A stretch of 64,000 nt of DNA from NCBI RefSeq assembly GCF_945952405.1, contig NZ_CAMFIA010000008.1, positions 62,001-126,000 on the forward strand, read 5' to 3'. Every line of letters starts with the position of its first letter. Positions within the stretch are counted from its first letter, which is position 1. Below are positions 33,699-42,151 of the stretch, piece by piece. The position numbers and the translations under genes are program-made. The stretch is from an uncultured Stenotrophomonas sp. (lineage in GTDB: Bacteria > Pseudomonadota > Gammaproteobacteria > Xanthomonadales > Xanthomonadaceae). The notes beneath the pieces were generated by a model. It was not told the DNA's origin and searched no databases. It saw only the letters and a program-made list of their open reading frames with translations.

Positions 33699-35033
33699 AT
33701 GTCCCCGTTGCAGACCCTGCTTGCCTCCCACCGCGCCGGTGCCAACGTCGGCCTGTACAGCGTCTGCTGCAGCAACGAGCAGGTGCTGCGCGCAGCCATG
33801 CATGTCGCACTGGCGCACGGCACCGTGCTGCTGATCGAAGCGACCTCCAACCAGGTCGACCAGTTCGGCGGCTACACCGGCATGACCCCACCGCAGTACC
33901 GCGACTACGTGGGCACGCTGGCCGATGAGGAAGGTTTCCCGCGCGAGCGGTTGATCCTGGGCGGCGACCACCTCGGCCCGAACGCCTGGCAGAAGCGTCC
34001 CGCCGCCGAAGCCATGACCCATGCGCGCGTGCTGATCGAGGCCTACGTCGCCGCCGGCTTCCACAAGATCCACCTGGACTGCAGCATGTCCTGCGCCGAT
34101 GATCCGGTGCCGCTGCCGGATGCGATCGTCGCTGCGCGCTCGGCCGAGCTGGCTGAAATCGCCGAACGCACGGCCGCCGAACACGGCCTGCCGCCGCCGG
34201 TCTATGTGATCGGCACCGAAGTGCCGATTCCCGGTGGCGAAGCCTCGCTGGCCGAAGGCCTGCAGGTCACCACCCCGGCCGCGGCCGCGCAGACCCTGGC
34301 CATCCACCAGCAGGCGTTCGACACGCCGCAGCTGCGCGATGCCTGGCAGCGCGTGATCGCGATGGTGGTGCAGCCAGGCGTGGACTTCGACCACAGCAGC
34401 GTGCATGAGTACGATGCCGCTGCCGCCAGCACGCTGGCCGGCTTCCTCGAGCAGCAGCCGCGCATCGTGTTCGAAGCCCACTCCACCGACTACCAGCGCG
34501 AAAGCGGCCTGCACGCGCTGGTGCGCGACCACTTCGCCATCCTCAAGGTCGGCCCGGCCGCCACCTTTGCCTACCGCGAGGCGCTGTTCGCGCTGGCCGC
34601 GATCGAGGCCGAGCTGCTGCCGGCCGCGCGGTGCTCGCGCCTGCCGCAGGTACTGGACGAGGTGATGCGGGCGCAGCCGAAGTACTGGCAGTCCTACTAC
34701 CAGGGTGATGAGGCCGCGCTGCGCCTGCTGCGCAGCTACTCCTTCAGCGACCGCTGTCGCTACTACTGGGGCGAACCTGCGCTGCTGCAGGCGGTGCAGA
34801 CCCTGTTCGCCAACCTGGAACAGCACGCGCCGCCGCTGGTGCTGCTCAGCCAGTACCTGCCGGAGCAGTACCGCGCCGTGCGCGAAGGCACCCTGGCCAA
34901 CACCCCCACCGCCCTGGTGCAGCACCGTATCGGCCTGTGCCTGGGCGAGTACGCCCGCGCCTGCAGTGCCAACCAGGCTGGCACCCGCAAGCAGAACGCA
35001 CGTTCGGCTGCTGGCGTTCCTGCGAACGGCTAA
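33699..35033 (+). CDS. agaZ: AgaZ/KbaZ/GatZ-family tagatose-phosphate pathway protein
   Basis: A 444-residue protein closely matching KbaZ/AgaZ over its length: LLIEATSNQVDQFGGYTGMT, LGGDHLGPNAWQ, IHLDCSMSCADDPVPL, YVIGTEVPIPGGEASL, FEAHSTDYQRESGLHALVRD and AQPKYWQSYYQGDEAALRLL. In E. coli it is the non-catalytic partner of the class II tagatose-bisphosphate aldolase; in Shewanella comparative work it was proposed as tagatose-6-phosphate kinase. No KbaY or AgaY aldolase gene is present here. The last 20 or so residues (NQAGTRKQNARSAAGVPANG) are a low-complexity extension. Start ATG at 33699, 16 bp after the kinase stop. Confidence 0.9.
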   Translation: MSPLQTLLASHRAGANVGLYSVCCSNEQVLRAAMHVALAHGTVLLIEATSNQVDQFGGYTGMTPPQYRDYVGTLADEEGFPRERLILGGDHLGPNAWQKRPAAEAMTHARVLIEAYVAAGFHKIHLDCSMSCADDPVPLPDAIVAARSAELAEIAERTAAEHGLPPPVYVIGTEVPIPGGEASLAEGLQVTTPAAAAQTLAIHQQAFDTPQLRDAWQRVIAMVVQPGVDFDHSSVHEYDAAAASTLAGFLEQQPRIVFEAHSTDYQRESGLHALVRDHFAILKVGPAATFAYREALFALAAIEAELLPAARCSRLPQVLDEVMRAQPKYWQSYYQGDEAALRLLRSYSFSDRCRYYWGEPALLQAVQTLFANLEQHAPPLVLLSQYLPEQYRAVREGTLANTPTALVQHRIGLCLGEYARACSANQAGTRKQNARSAAGVPANG

Positions 35034-35060
35034 TCTCTACCTTTACCCGCGAAACCGAGA

Positions 35061-35843
35061 ATGGCCATGCGCAACACCCGCTCCCGCCGGCAACAGATCC
35101 TGCAGCTGCTGATCGAGCACGGCTCGGTGCAGGTCGCCGATCTGGTCGAGCGCTTCGGCGTGTCGGCCGTGACCATCCGTGCCGATCTGACCCACTTCGA
35201 GTCGCAGGGGCTGGCCAACCGCACCCACGGCGGCGCCACCCTGGTGCGCACGCCACCGCAGGAGCAGGACATCCACGAAAAGGATGCGCTGAACCTGCCA
35301 CTGAAGGAATCGATCGGCGCGCGCGCCGCGCGCCTGGTGCAACCCGGCGACAACATCATCATCGACTCCGGTTCGACCACGATGACCCTGGCCCGCCACC
35401 TGCGCGCGCATCGCGACGTGACGGTAATGACCAACGGCCTGAACATCGCCTGGGAACTGGCCAATGCGGCCGGGGTTACCGTGCTGCTGACCGGCGGCCT
35501 GCTGCGCCAGCAGTCGCTGTCGCTGCAGGGCAGCCAGGCCGAAGCCAGCCTCAACTCGTACAGCTTCGACACCCTGTTCCTGGGCGTGGATGGCCTGGAC
35601 CTGCAGTTCGGCCTGACCACCCACGACGAAGCCGAAGCCCGCCTCAACCACCGCATGGTCGAACGCGCGCGGCGCATCGTGGTGCTGACCGACGCCTCCA
35701 AGTTCGGCCGCGTCAGCCTGCACCGCATCGCACGCCTGGACCAGATCCACGCCATCATCACCGACGCCGGCATCGACGACGCGACCCGTGAGGGACTGCA
35801 GCGGCTGGGCATCGAAGTGATCATCGCCGAGCCCGCCACATGA
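35061..35843 (+). CDS. agaR: DeoR-family repressor of the aga locus
   Basis: A 260-residue protein. Residues 5-60 are a DeoR winged helix (RRQQILQLLIEHGSVQVADL, VSAVTIRADLTHFESQGL), and residues about 75-235 are the DeoRC sugar-phosphate sensor (IIIDSGSTTMTLARHLRAH, VTVMTNGLNIA, VLLTGGLLRQQS, FLGVDGLDLQFGLTTHDEAE, LTDASKFGRVSL). It aligns closely to E. coli AgaR, which responds to GalNAc-6-phosphate or galactosamine-6-phosphate. The predicted operator boxes are at 31302-31561. It overlaps agaA by 4 bp. Confidence 0.93.
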   Translation: MAMRNTRSRRQQILQLLIEHGSVQVADLVERFGVSAVTIRADLTHFESQGLANRTHGGATLVRTPPQEQDIHEKDALNLPLKESIGARAARLVQPGDNIIIDSGSTTMTLARHLRAHRDVTVMTNGLNIAWELANAAGVTVLLTGGLLRQQSLSLQGSQAEASLNSYSFDTLFLGVDGLDLQFGLTTHDEAEARLNHRMVERARRIVVLTDASKFGRVSLHRIARLDQIHAIITDAGIDDATREGLQRLGIEVIIAEPAT

Positions 35844-36952
35844 CCGACACCCGTTCCCTGCAGGGCCGCATCCTCACCCCGCTGGGCTGGCGGCGCGGCC
35901 ACGTCCACTTCGATGCGCATGTACGCAAGCTGCAGGTGGACGATCACAGTGGCGGCGATGACCCGCAGCTGCCGGTGATCCTGCCGGGCTTCATCGACCT
36001 GCATGTGCACGGCGCGGCCGGCGTGGACCTGATGCAGGGCGGCGACGTGGCGCGCACCATCGCCCGTACCCATCTGCGCTTCGGCACCACCACCCTGCTG
36101 GCGACCACCATGACCGCCGGGCTGGACGAGATCGAGCACGCCCTGCGAGGGGTTGCCACCGCCATGTCCGCGCCCGATGCAGAAGCGGCCAGCATCGCCG
36201 GCGTGCATCTGGAAGGACCGTTCATCAGCCCGCAGCGGCTGGGCGCACAACCCAACCGCACGATCGAGGCAACGCTGGCCCTGGTACAGCAGCTGCACGC
36301 GCTGGCGCCGATCCGGGTGATGACCCTGGCGCCGGAAATCGGCGAGCACACCGCGCTGATTCCCGCGCTGACGGCGATGGGCATCCGCGTGCAGCTCGGC
36401 CACAGCGCCGGTACCTACGAGGAAGGCGTGGCCGCACTGCAGGCCGGCGCCGCCGGCTTCACCCACCTGTTCAACGGTATGACCGGCGTCGACCACTATC
36501 GCCCCGGCATTGCAGCGGCGGCGCTGGCCCATGCGCAGTACGCCGAGATCATCCCCGACCTGCAGCACATCCATCCCGGCGTGATCCGCCTGGCCGCGCG
36601 CGCGATTCCGCGCCTGTACGCAGTAACCGATGCCACTGCCGCCACCGGCATGCCCGATGGCGAGTACGCACTGGGCGAACAGCGCGTGCACAAGTGCGGC
36701 GGCTGCGTGCGCCTGGCGACCGGCTCGCTGGCCGGCAGCGCGCTGACCATGGACCAGGCGCTGCGCAACCTGGTGCGGGTCGGCCTGGACCTGGCCGATG
36801 CCTCGCAGCGTGTTTCCACCTTCCCCGCCGACTACCTGGGCCTGGACGATCGCGGCCGCATCGCGCCCGACGCCCGCGCCGACCTGGTGGTGCTGGACGC
36901 CGAGCTGCGCCTGCAGCAGGTGGTGGTGGGCGGGCGAGTCGTGAATCTGTAG
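35840..36952 (+). CDS. agaA: N-acetylgalactosamine-6-phosphate deacetylase
   Basis: A 370-residue amidohydrolase of the NagA/AgaA family. Metal and substrate motifs are LPGFIDLHVHGAAGVD, GVHLEGPFISPQRLGA, QLGHSAGTYEEGVAAL, GFTHLFNGMTGVDHYRPG, HIHPGVIRLA and YAVTDATAATG, with AGSALTMDQALRNLV near the end. It removes the acetyl group from GalNAc-6-P so that AgaS can act. AgaA is preferred over NagA because of the aga neighbours. Overlap with agaR (ATGA) indicates translational coupling. Confidence 0.92.
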   Translation: MTDTRSLQGRILTPLGWRRGHVHFDAHVRKLQVDDHSGGDDPQLPVILPGFIDLHVHGAAGVDLMQGGDVARTIARTHLRFGTTTLLATTMTAGLDEIEHALRGVATAMSAPDAEAASIAGVHLEGPFISPQRLGAQPNRTIEATLALVQQLHALAPIRVMTLAPEIGEHTALIPALTAMGIRVQLGHSAGTYEEGVAALQAGAAGFTHLFNGMTGVDHYRPGIAAAALAHAQYAEIIPDLQHIHPGVIRLAARAIPRLYAVTDATAATGMPDGEYALGEQRVHKCGGCVRLATGSLAGSALTMDQALRNLVRVGLDLADASQRVSTFPADYLGLDDRGRIAPDARADLVVLDAELRLQQVVVGGRVVNL

Positions 36953-37117
36953 AGCCGAAGGCAATGGCAGGCGCCATTGCCAACGTCGCTTGCGACGGCC
37001 CGGAGGGTGCCGATCAGGACGATCGGCAGAGCCATGCTCGGCTCTGCGCGCGAAGCGCGGCATGGGCAACCTCGATATCGGAACGGAACGCAGCCGAGCA
37101 TGGCTCGGCGTTACATC
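36951..37117. repeat. Cluster of hairpins between agaA and the sugar porter
   Basis: Three dyads follow the agaA stop: GGCAATGGC-aggc-GCCATTGCC (36960-36981), GCAGAGCC-atgctc-GGCTCTGC (37026-37047) and GCCGAGCATGGCTCGGCGTTAC (about 37096-37117). The first begins with GTAGAGCCGA at the stop codon and the last ends with GTTAC, so they resemble degenerate SMAG units. They may weaken read-through from agaA to the porter gene. No gene is visible in this 224-bp gap. Confidence 0.55.
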
Positions 37118-37176
37118 CAGCGCACAAGCGCAATGCCCCAGCCACGCACCATCCCCGTTATTCCAGGAATACGCCG

Positions 37177-38979
37177 ATGACCGCAGCCGCCGCACCTGCC
37201 GTACCCGCTTCCACCGCTCCGCGCTGGCCCGTACGCTACCTGCTCTTCATCGGCGGTCTCGGTGGCCTGCTGTACGGCATCGACATCGGCATCATCGCCG
37301 GCGCGCTGCCCTATCTTGAAGCCACCGCCAGCCACGCCTGGCAACTCAGCAGCCAGCAGCTCGGCTTCGTCGTGGCCGCGGTGCTGCTGGGCAGCGTGTT
37401 GTCATCGCTGTTCGCCGGCATGGTGGCCGACCTGATCGGCCGCCGCGGTGCGATGCTGCTGGCCGGCCTGCTGTTCACCGCCTCGATCCCGATCATGGCG
37501 CTGGCGTCCGGCTATACGCCACTGCTGCTGGGCCGCCTGCTGCAGGGCGTCAGTGGCGGCCTGATCGGCGTGGTGGTGCCGCTGTACCTGGCCGAAGTGC
37601 TCAGCCCGGAGCGGCGCGGCCGCGGCGCGGCGATGTTCCAGCTGCTGCTGACCATCGGCCTGGTGCTGGCTGCATTGATCGGCCTGTACCACGCGCATGC
37701 GGTGGATGCCGCCGCCGAGGCCGTGCGTTCGCTACCCCTGGCGCAGCAGGCGCAGGAACTGTTCACGGTAAAGGACCATGCCTGGCGCACCATCTTCTGG
37801 AGCTGCCTGGCGCCGGGCCTGCTGTTCTGCGCCGGCATCTTCTGGCTGTCCGAGTCGCCGCGCTGGCTGGTCCGTCGTGGCCGGGTCGACGCTGCCCGCC
37901 GCAGCCTGCAACGCGTGCTGCCGGCCGCCCAGGTGGAAACCACGCTGGCGCAGATCCAGGCACCGGAATCGAGCAGCAGCGATGGCAAGCGTGACCCGCT
38001 GCTCAGCCGTCGCTATGTGGTTCCGTTCCTGCTCGCCTGCGTGGTGCTGGCCTGCACCCAGGCCACCGGCATCAATTCGGTGCTGGCCTACGCGGTCAAC
38101 ATCCTCAACCAGGCCGGCCTGTCCGGCTCGGTCGCCAACGGTGCCGACGTCGCCATCAAGCTGCTCAACGCGGTGATGACCGTGGTCGCGCTGCTGCTGG
38201 TCGACCGCAAGGGCCGCAAGTTCCTGCTCATGCTGGGCAGCGGCGGTATCTGCGTGGCCCTGCTGGCCGCCGCCACCCTGTTCTTCCAGGCCGAGCGTGG
38301 CCGCGTCGACGTGCAGCCGCAACTGCAGGCCGCGGTCAGCGGCGATGGCCTGCAACTGGTTCTGGATGACGCGCAGTGGCAGCGCCTGGGCGCAGGGATC
38401 GACCGCGAAGAGCGGCCGATGCAGCTCACCGTTTCCTATGCCTACGGCGATTTCACCAATGTGCGCGCCCTGCGCAGCGACAACCTGATTGATCGCGAGC
38501 TGCGCATCGAACGCGCCGGCACCGTGCAGCCGGACAGCGTGATCGGCACGTTCTTCCGCAAGCTCCACCTGAACCCGTTCGCCGACCCGGCCAGTGCCCC
38601 GCAGGCGCCGCTGCGCATCGAGCAGGCCCGCATCGGCCCGGTGCCGCCGCCGGCGCACGGCTGGGCGGTGGCCGCCTGCATCCTGGTGTTCGTCGCGTTC
38701 TTCGCGGTCGGCCCCGGCGTGTGCGTGTGGCTGGCACTGTCGGAGCTGATGCCGAACCGCATCCGCTCCAACGGCATGAGCATCGCACTGCTGATCAACC
38801 AGTTCGTGTCGACAACCATCGCCGCGATCTTCCTGCCCACCGTTGGCCACTACGGCTACGCCAGCATGTTCGTATTCTGGGCAGCGTGCACGTTTGTGTT
38901 CTTCCTGGTGGCCGCGTTCTGGCTGCCGGAGACCAAGGGCAAATCACTGGAGGAGATCGAGGCGCGGTTCGCCCGGTAG
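37177..38979 (+). CDS. MFS sugar porter with extra periplasmic domain
   Basis: A 600-residue transporter of the sugar-porter family. Signatures: GLLYGIDIGIIAGALPY, the loop motifs ADLIGRRGAM and LVDRKGRKFL, LAEVLSPERRGRG, WLSESPRWLVRRGR, TQATGINSVLAYAVNIL and FWLPETKGKSLEEIEARF. Usual length is 450-500. The excess lies at residues about 372-494, between helices 9 and 10, a loop that faces the periplasm; it contains mostly polar, strand-like sequence (LQLVLDDAQWQRLG, MQLTVSYAYGDF). A second longer loop is at 170-203. In this locus it is the natural candidate to import GalNAc across the inner membrane. ATG at 37177 with weak upstream CAGGAA. Confidence 0.88.
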   Translation: MTAAAAPAVPASTAPRWPVRYLLFIGGLGGLLYGIDIGIIAGALPYLEATASHAWQLSSQQLGFVVAAVLLGSVLSSLFAGMVADLIGRRGAMLLAGLLFTASIPIMALASGYTPLLLGRLLQGVSGGLIGVVVPLYLAEVLSPERRGRGAAMFQLLLTIGLVLAALIGLYHAHAVDAAAEAVRSLPLAQQAQELFTVKDHAWRTIFWSCLAPGLLFCAGIFWLSESPRWLVRRGRVDAARRSLQRVLPAAQVETTLAQIQAPESSSSDGKRDPLLSRRYVVPFLLACVVLACTQATGINSVLAYAVNILNQAGLSGSVANGADVAIKLLNAVMTVVALLLVDRKGRKFLLMLGSGGICVALLAAATLFFQAERGRVDVQPQLQAAVSGDGLQLVLDDAQWQRLGAGIDREERPMQLTVSYAYGDFTNVRALRSDNLIDRELRIERAGTVQPDSVIGTFFRKLHLNPFADPASAPQAPLRIEQARIGPVPPPAHGWAVAACILVFVAFFAVGPGVCVWLALSELMPNRIRSNGMSIALLINQFVSTTIAAIFLPTVGHYGYASMFVFWAACTFVFFLVAAFWLPETKGKSLEEIEARFAR

Positions 38980-38998
38980 CGGTCGACCTGGGTCGACC
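38976..38998. repeat. GTAG-headed palindromic element after the porter gene
   Basis: GTAG overlaps the stop codon and is followed by GGTCGACC-tgg-GTCGACC, the SMAG-like layout. It lies between two convergent genes. Confidence 0.45.
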
Positions 38999-39031
38999 TC
39001 CGCGCGCAGCGCGGGGGTATTGGCGCGCCCG

Positions 39032-39502
39032 TCATTCGCCCGTGATGTGCCTGGCCAGCTCCCGCGCCTCGGCAACGCTCGGCAGCCCGCTCAGCATCAT
39101 CGATTCGCCGAATGGCCCCTGCACCGTCGCCACCATCAGCACGCGGCCATCCACGCTGATCGCCGCGCGCTTGCCCACCAGCGCCGCCGTGCCATCGTGG
39201 ATGCGCTGGCGTGCCTCCGGCCGGTAGCGTATCTGCAGACGCGGCTGCTGGCCCTCATCCAGCACGTAGCGCACATCGGCAATGTCCGCGCTGCCGGCAA
39301 TCGGCGGCTCGCGCAGCATCAGGGTCTCGCCCCGCCACTGCGCCGGCGTGCCCTTGCCGCTTGCATCAACCGCGCTCAAGCGCACCTCCACTCCGGGCCG
39401 TGGCGCATGCCCCTTGCCGCCCGGCTCCGCCGGCAAGGCGCCGGGCGTGCATCCGGCCGCGGCCAGCACCGCCGCCAGCAGCGGTGCAAGCGCCGTTCTC
39501 AC
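39032..39502 (-). CDS. Lipoprotein resembling the SecD P1 head domain
   Basis: A 156-residue protein with GTG start at 39502, overlapping the hdeD stop by 4 bases (GTGA). Signal and lipobox read LAPLLAAVLAAAGC (Cys18). The rest (VEVRLSAVDASG, LMLREPPIAGSADIADVRYV, LQIRYRPEARQRI, AAISVDGRVLMVATVQGPFG, MMLSGLPSVAEARELARHI) resembles the head subdomain of SecD, which also occurs as free lipoproteins. It would be periplasmic. The function is unknown. Confidence 0.75.
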   Translation of the reverse strand: MRTALAPLLAAVLAAAGCTPGALPAEPGGKGHAPRPGVEVRLSAVDASGKGTPAQWRGETLMLREPPIAGSADIADVRYVLDEGQQPRLQIRYRPEARQRIHDGTAALVGKRAAISVDGRVLMVATVQGPFGESMMLSGLPSVAEARELARHITGE

Positions 39503-40050
39503 TTCAGCTTCCGCAGCTTGAACGCCACCAGCACCTGCAGCAGCCCGTACAGCAGGCTGCCGATACCGATCCACAGGGTGGTGACCGCCACGCCGGCATA
39601 CGGGTTGGCCGCAAACAACAGGCCCAGCACCACCGCCAGCACGCCACTGAGGATCAGCAGCCACTCGCCCTGGATCTGCTTGCGCACGCGGATCGCGAAC
39701 ACGATGCGATAGATGCCGGCCACCAGCAGCCACGCCGCCAGGAACAGCACCAGCACGCTGGCCGTCGCCAGCGGGTTGATCACCGCCAGGATGCCGAAGC
39801 CCAGCGAAGCAATGACATACAGCGCAAGCCAGCCGCGCGAAGCGCCGCTGCCGCCACTGATCAATGCGAACAGGCTGATGACACCCTCGACGATGGCCAT
39901 CACGCCCAGCGTCCAGGCCAATGCCATGGCCGCCGACAACGGCCAGCCGATGGCGATGATGCCGAAGCCGAGAGCGACCAGGCCATACAGCAGGAGGATC
40001 CACCAGCTACGGCCAACCGCCGACAACAGGGGAGACAAGGGGGAATTCAT
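39499..40050 (-). CDS. HdeD-family (DUF308) membrane protein
   Basis: A 183-residue protein with six predicted helices in the DUF308 pattern (SWWILLLYGLVALGFGIIAI, ISLFALISGG, LALYVIASLGFGILAVINPL, RIVFAIRVRKQIQGEWLLIL). E. coli HdeD supports acid resistance at high cell density. GGAG lies 5 nt before the ATG at 40050. It is the last core gene before the accessory island begins. Confidence 0.85.
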   Translation of the reverse strand: MNSPLSPLLSAVGRSWWILLLYGLVALGFGIIAIGWPLSAAMALAWTLGVMAIVEGVISLFALISGGSGASRGWLALYVIASLGFGILAVINPLATASVLVLFLAAWLLVAGIYRIVFAIRVRKQIQGEWLLILSGVLAVVLGLLFAANPYAGVAVTTLWIGIGSLLYGLLQVLVAFKLRKLK

Positions 40051-40342
40051 GACCACTCCTTCGATCCGGAACCGGGTTCATCCTAGCCGTTCGGGATGAA
40101 GAGGGAGATGACGGTGCTCTTTGGTGGGATTGTCGTGGGCCGGCGCTGCCATCGGCGACATTGCTCGGATCTCATCAATGGACACTAGCTGTCGCTATCT
40201 TCGCGTGGCCCTGCGCCCCCTTGCGCCGCCGAGGCTGAGCCGGGGGGCTGATGCCACTGCCGGTGATCCTGGCGGGGAATTGCTTGAAATTTCGGCTTTT
40301 GAATGGAAGGCCCATCAGGCGCCAAGCATCCAGCCATGTCGC
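40051..40342. other. Gap between hdeD and the toxin-immunity island
   Basis: No convincing gene on either strand in these 292 bases. The left part has the GC level of the core genome and the right part begins to show the AT-richer composition of the island, so the island's left border probably lies near 40250-40340. I see no direct repeat, tRNA end or integrase here. Confidence 0.5.
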
Positions 40343-40666
40343 CTACAAGCGCTCACGCCGGAGTAATTCAAACATTCCGCAACGCCCGATGGCCTCTTCA
40401 AGGCCAGATGCTCTTCGTGTCGAATTCACATACAGCAGGACGGGGTACTGCGGGAATGCAACCTCCGCCGGCGCCCCATCAATCGGGTCAACGTTGATCT
40501 TCAGAACCATATTTTCTGAATCACGCCCCACATACCGGTAGTACATTCCTCCCTGGTAGGCGCTGTCCCTCTCTTCAAAAATCACGCCAAGCGCGGCCTC
40601 CGCCACGCACTTCGCCGAATAGAGGTCCAAGCCTCCAGCGCCATACAGATCGTACGTATCCCTCAT
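40343..40666 (-). CDS. Predicted immunity protein (107 aa)
   Basis: A 107-residue acidic soluble protein (MRDTYDLYGAGGLDLYSAKC, YYRYVGRDSENMVLKINVDP). I do not recognise a family. Its ATG overlaps (ATGA) the stop of an upstream stub ending RPDGILQE, which is the standard toxin-tail/immunity join seen throughout the island. It is the last gene of the array. Confidence 0.6.
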   Translation of the reverse strand: MRDTYDLYGAGGLDLYSAKCVAEAALGVIFEERDSAYQGGMYYRYVGRDSENMVLKINVDPIDGAPAEVAFPQYPVLLYVNSTRRASGLEEAIGRCGMFELLRRERL

Positions 40667-40807
40667 TCTTGAAGTATCCCATCGGGACGAGAGACTGCGA
40701 TTCCCACGAAGTCATGGATCATGAAGTTCACATCACATCACGCGCCATCACGCCGGCGGCGATAGAGGGACCTGGCCGAAACAAGGACGTATATCCTCGC
40801 GCCGCCA

Positions 40808-41089
40808 TCAAGCGTACCCACCCGCCTCTTCCAGCCCAGCAAACATGTGCATCATCCCGTCCTCAATGCTGGAGGTATCCCTTCTCAGTACAACATCCCT
40901 TGTGCGATCACAGAAGACGAACGTGAGCCTACCACCAGACCTTTCTCCATCCAGCTTGAAAATGAAATACGAGCCTTCCCCTTTAACAAGCCCATCCATG
41001 ACATCAATGAAATCAGACAGATGACTCCGCTCAATGGGCACTCCCACCCGCCCGGAAAAGTCCGCAGCCCGTTCATTCCTTCCTTTCAC
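40808..41089 (-). CDS. Predicted immunity protein (93 aa)
   Basis: A 93-residue protein (IDVMDGLVKGEGSYFIFKLD, GRLTFVFCDRTRDVVLRRDT) of unknown family. It starts at GTG 41089, which has GGAG 6 nt upstream and overlaps by GTGA the stop of a short stub (FNVSHRRFE). A further remnant frame between 41128 and 41220 (VGLSIESALVDAAIARHAAC) may be the rest of a toxin tail. Confidence 0.55.
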   Translation of the reverse strand: MKGRNERAADFSGRVGVPIERSHLSDFIDVMDGLVKGEGSYFIFKLDGERSGGRLTFVFCDRTRDVVLRRDTSSIEDGMMHMFAGLEEAGGYA

Positions 41090-41246
41090 TCAAATCTCCG
41101 ATGAGAGACGTTGAAGCCTAGTCAATTAGCTTCCTTGCAAGCAGCATGCCGTGCGATCGCCGCATCAACCAGCGCCGACTCGATTGACAAACCAACATTC
41201 GTTATGGACACATGCGAGATATATGGCAGGGTTCAGAACACACGCT

Positions 41247-41885
41247 CTAGTTGAGAGATGCCGCCCGGCTGGAGACCATCAGCTCCTTACGTGTGAGCGC
41301 ACAACGCCCACCTGCACTCCAAAAGCGAAAGTAAGGCTCAAGATCAACATCAATTTTAAATAGCGGACCAGCGATATACCAAGCCAGATAATAGTCAGCA
41401 GCCAGCCCATAAAGCGCCTCAAGCAAGGCATACATCTGATCTGAATCGGACATCCTGCTCGCTCTCAATGCATCCCCAACCTCGTCAAAAATCCAGTGCT
41501 GCGGAATGTCCTGGCGAAGCGCAGAGTCCAGATCATCGACTGAAACAAATCTCACACTTGCACCGGCACAGATCTCGGAGATCTCCACATCGTCAATCTC
41601 TCCGCATATCAACGCCTGCGCACTCAGCCATTCGCCCCCAAGCCGCACAAGCTCATCCCTGGATGCAAATGATGCGGGCAAAAGATAGAAGGACCCCTCG
41701 ATAGTGCCGGACGCAATCACCTGCGCGGCCCTCGATGCGAGAATATCTGAAAATGGGAAATGGCTGAATATAACATTGAGCTCATCATTACTGGAGTGCT
41801 CCTTCAACAATCCCAGAAAATGGGACTTGTCGAAAACAGCAACACCCTCGCAAAAGGAACACCAATCTTCCAGCAGATTAATCAA
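41247..41885 (-). CDS. Predicted immunity protein (212 aa)
   Basis: A 212-residue acidic protein (LEDWCSFCEGVAVFDKSHFL, YYLAWYIAGPLFKIDVDLEP) with no recognised family. I start at TTG 41885 because GGAGGAG lies 6 nt upstream and because the start then overlaps the stop of the toxin stub ending AKSGGVWFD. The open frame extends to 41939 but that part lies under the stub. Confidence 0.6.
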   Translation of the reverse strand: MINLLEDWCSFCEGVAVFDKSHFLGLLKEHSSNDELNVIFSHFPFSDILASRAAQVIASGTIEGSFYLLPASFASRDELVRLGGEWLSAQALICGEIDDVEISEICAGASVRFVSVDDLDSALRQDIPQHWIFDEVGDALRASRMSDSDQMYALLEALYGLAADYYLAWYIAGPLFKIDVDLEPYFRFWSAGGRCALTRKELMVSSRAASLN

Positions 41886-42000
41886 ACCAAACTCCTCCAG
41901 ACTTCGCATGCTCGACAACGAATTTGGGTCGATACCCACCCATCACGAAGCCCAGTAACACCCATGATCTCGCGGCATCACGAAGAACAATTATGCGCAA
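41878..42000 (-). pseudogene. Toxin-tail stub
   Basis: An open frame ending at 41878 (RKLRIIVLRDAARSWVLLGF, GYRPKFVVEHAKSGGVWFD). It is too short for a toxin and lacks a start, and it ends inside the start region of the following immunity gene. Read as the last piece of a displaced toxin. Confidence 0.4.
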
Positions 42001-42001
42001 T

Positions 42002-42151
42002 TTACGTACCATCCCCATCGCAGAACTCAACCTCATAAGTCTCCGCCGGCTCGGAGAACACGGCAACTACCACCCCAAGGCTGCCACGACAGATGCTCGC
42101 TGAAGGAACATCCTCCAACAAGCTCACAAATTCGTTGACGCCTAGACGCAC
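42002..42151 (-). CDS. DUF4926-like immunity protein, shortened
   Basis: A 49-residue frame from GTG 42151, with GAGGAAG 6 nt upstream. VNEFVSLLEDVPSASICRGS and VVVAVFSEPAETYEVEFCDG match the DUF4926 pattern seen again at 45599-45817, which ends about 20 residues later. The stop comes right after CDGDGT, so the C-terminal strand is lost. It is probably a decayed paralogue of that gene. Confidence 0.5.
   Translation of the reverse strand: MRLGVNEFVSLLEDVPSASICRGSLGVVVAVFSEPAETYEVEFCDGDGT

Noticed and set aside
35030-37195. 721-codon minus-strand frame across agaR and agaA
   Set aside because: Shadow of two overlapping, well-supported genes.
40885-41076. Alternative 63-codon frame overlapping the 40808-41089 gene, starting at an ATG after AAAGGAAGG
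   Set aside because: The ribosome-site spacing is only 1-2 nt, and the product is less protein-like than the frame starting at GTG 41089.
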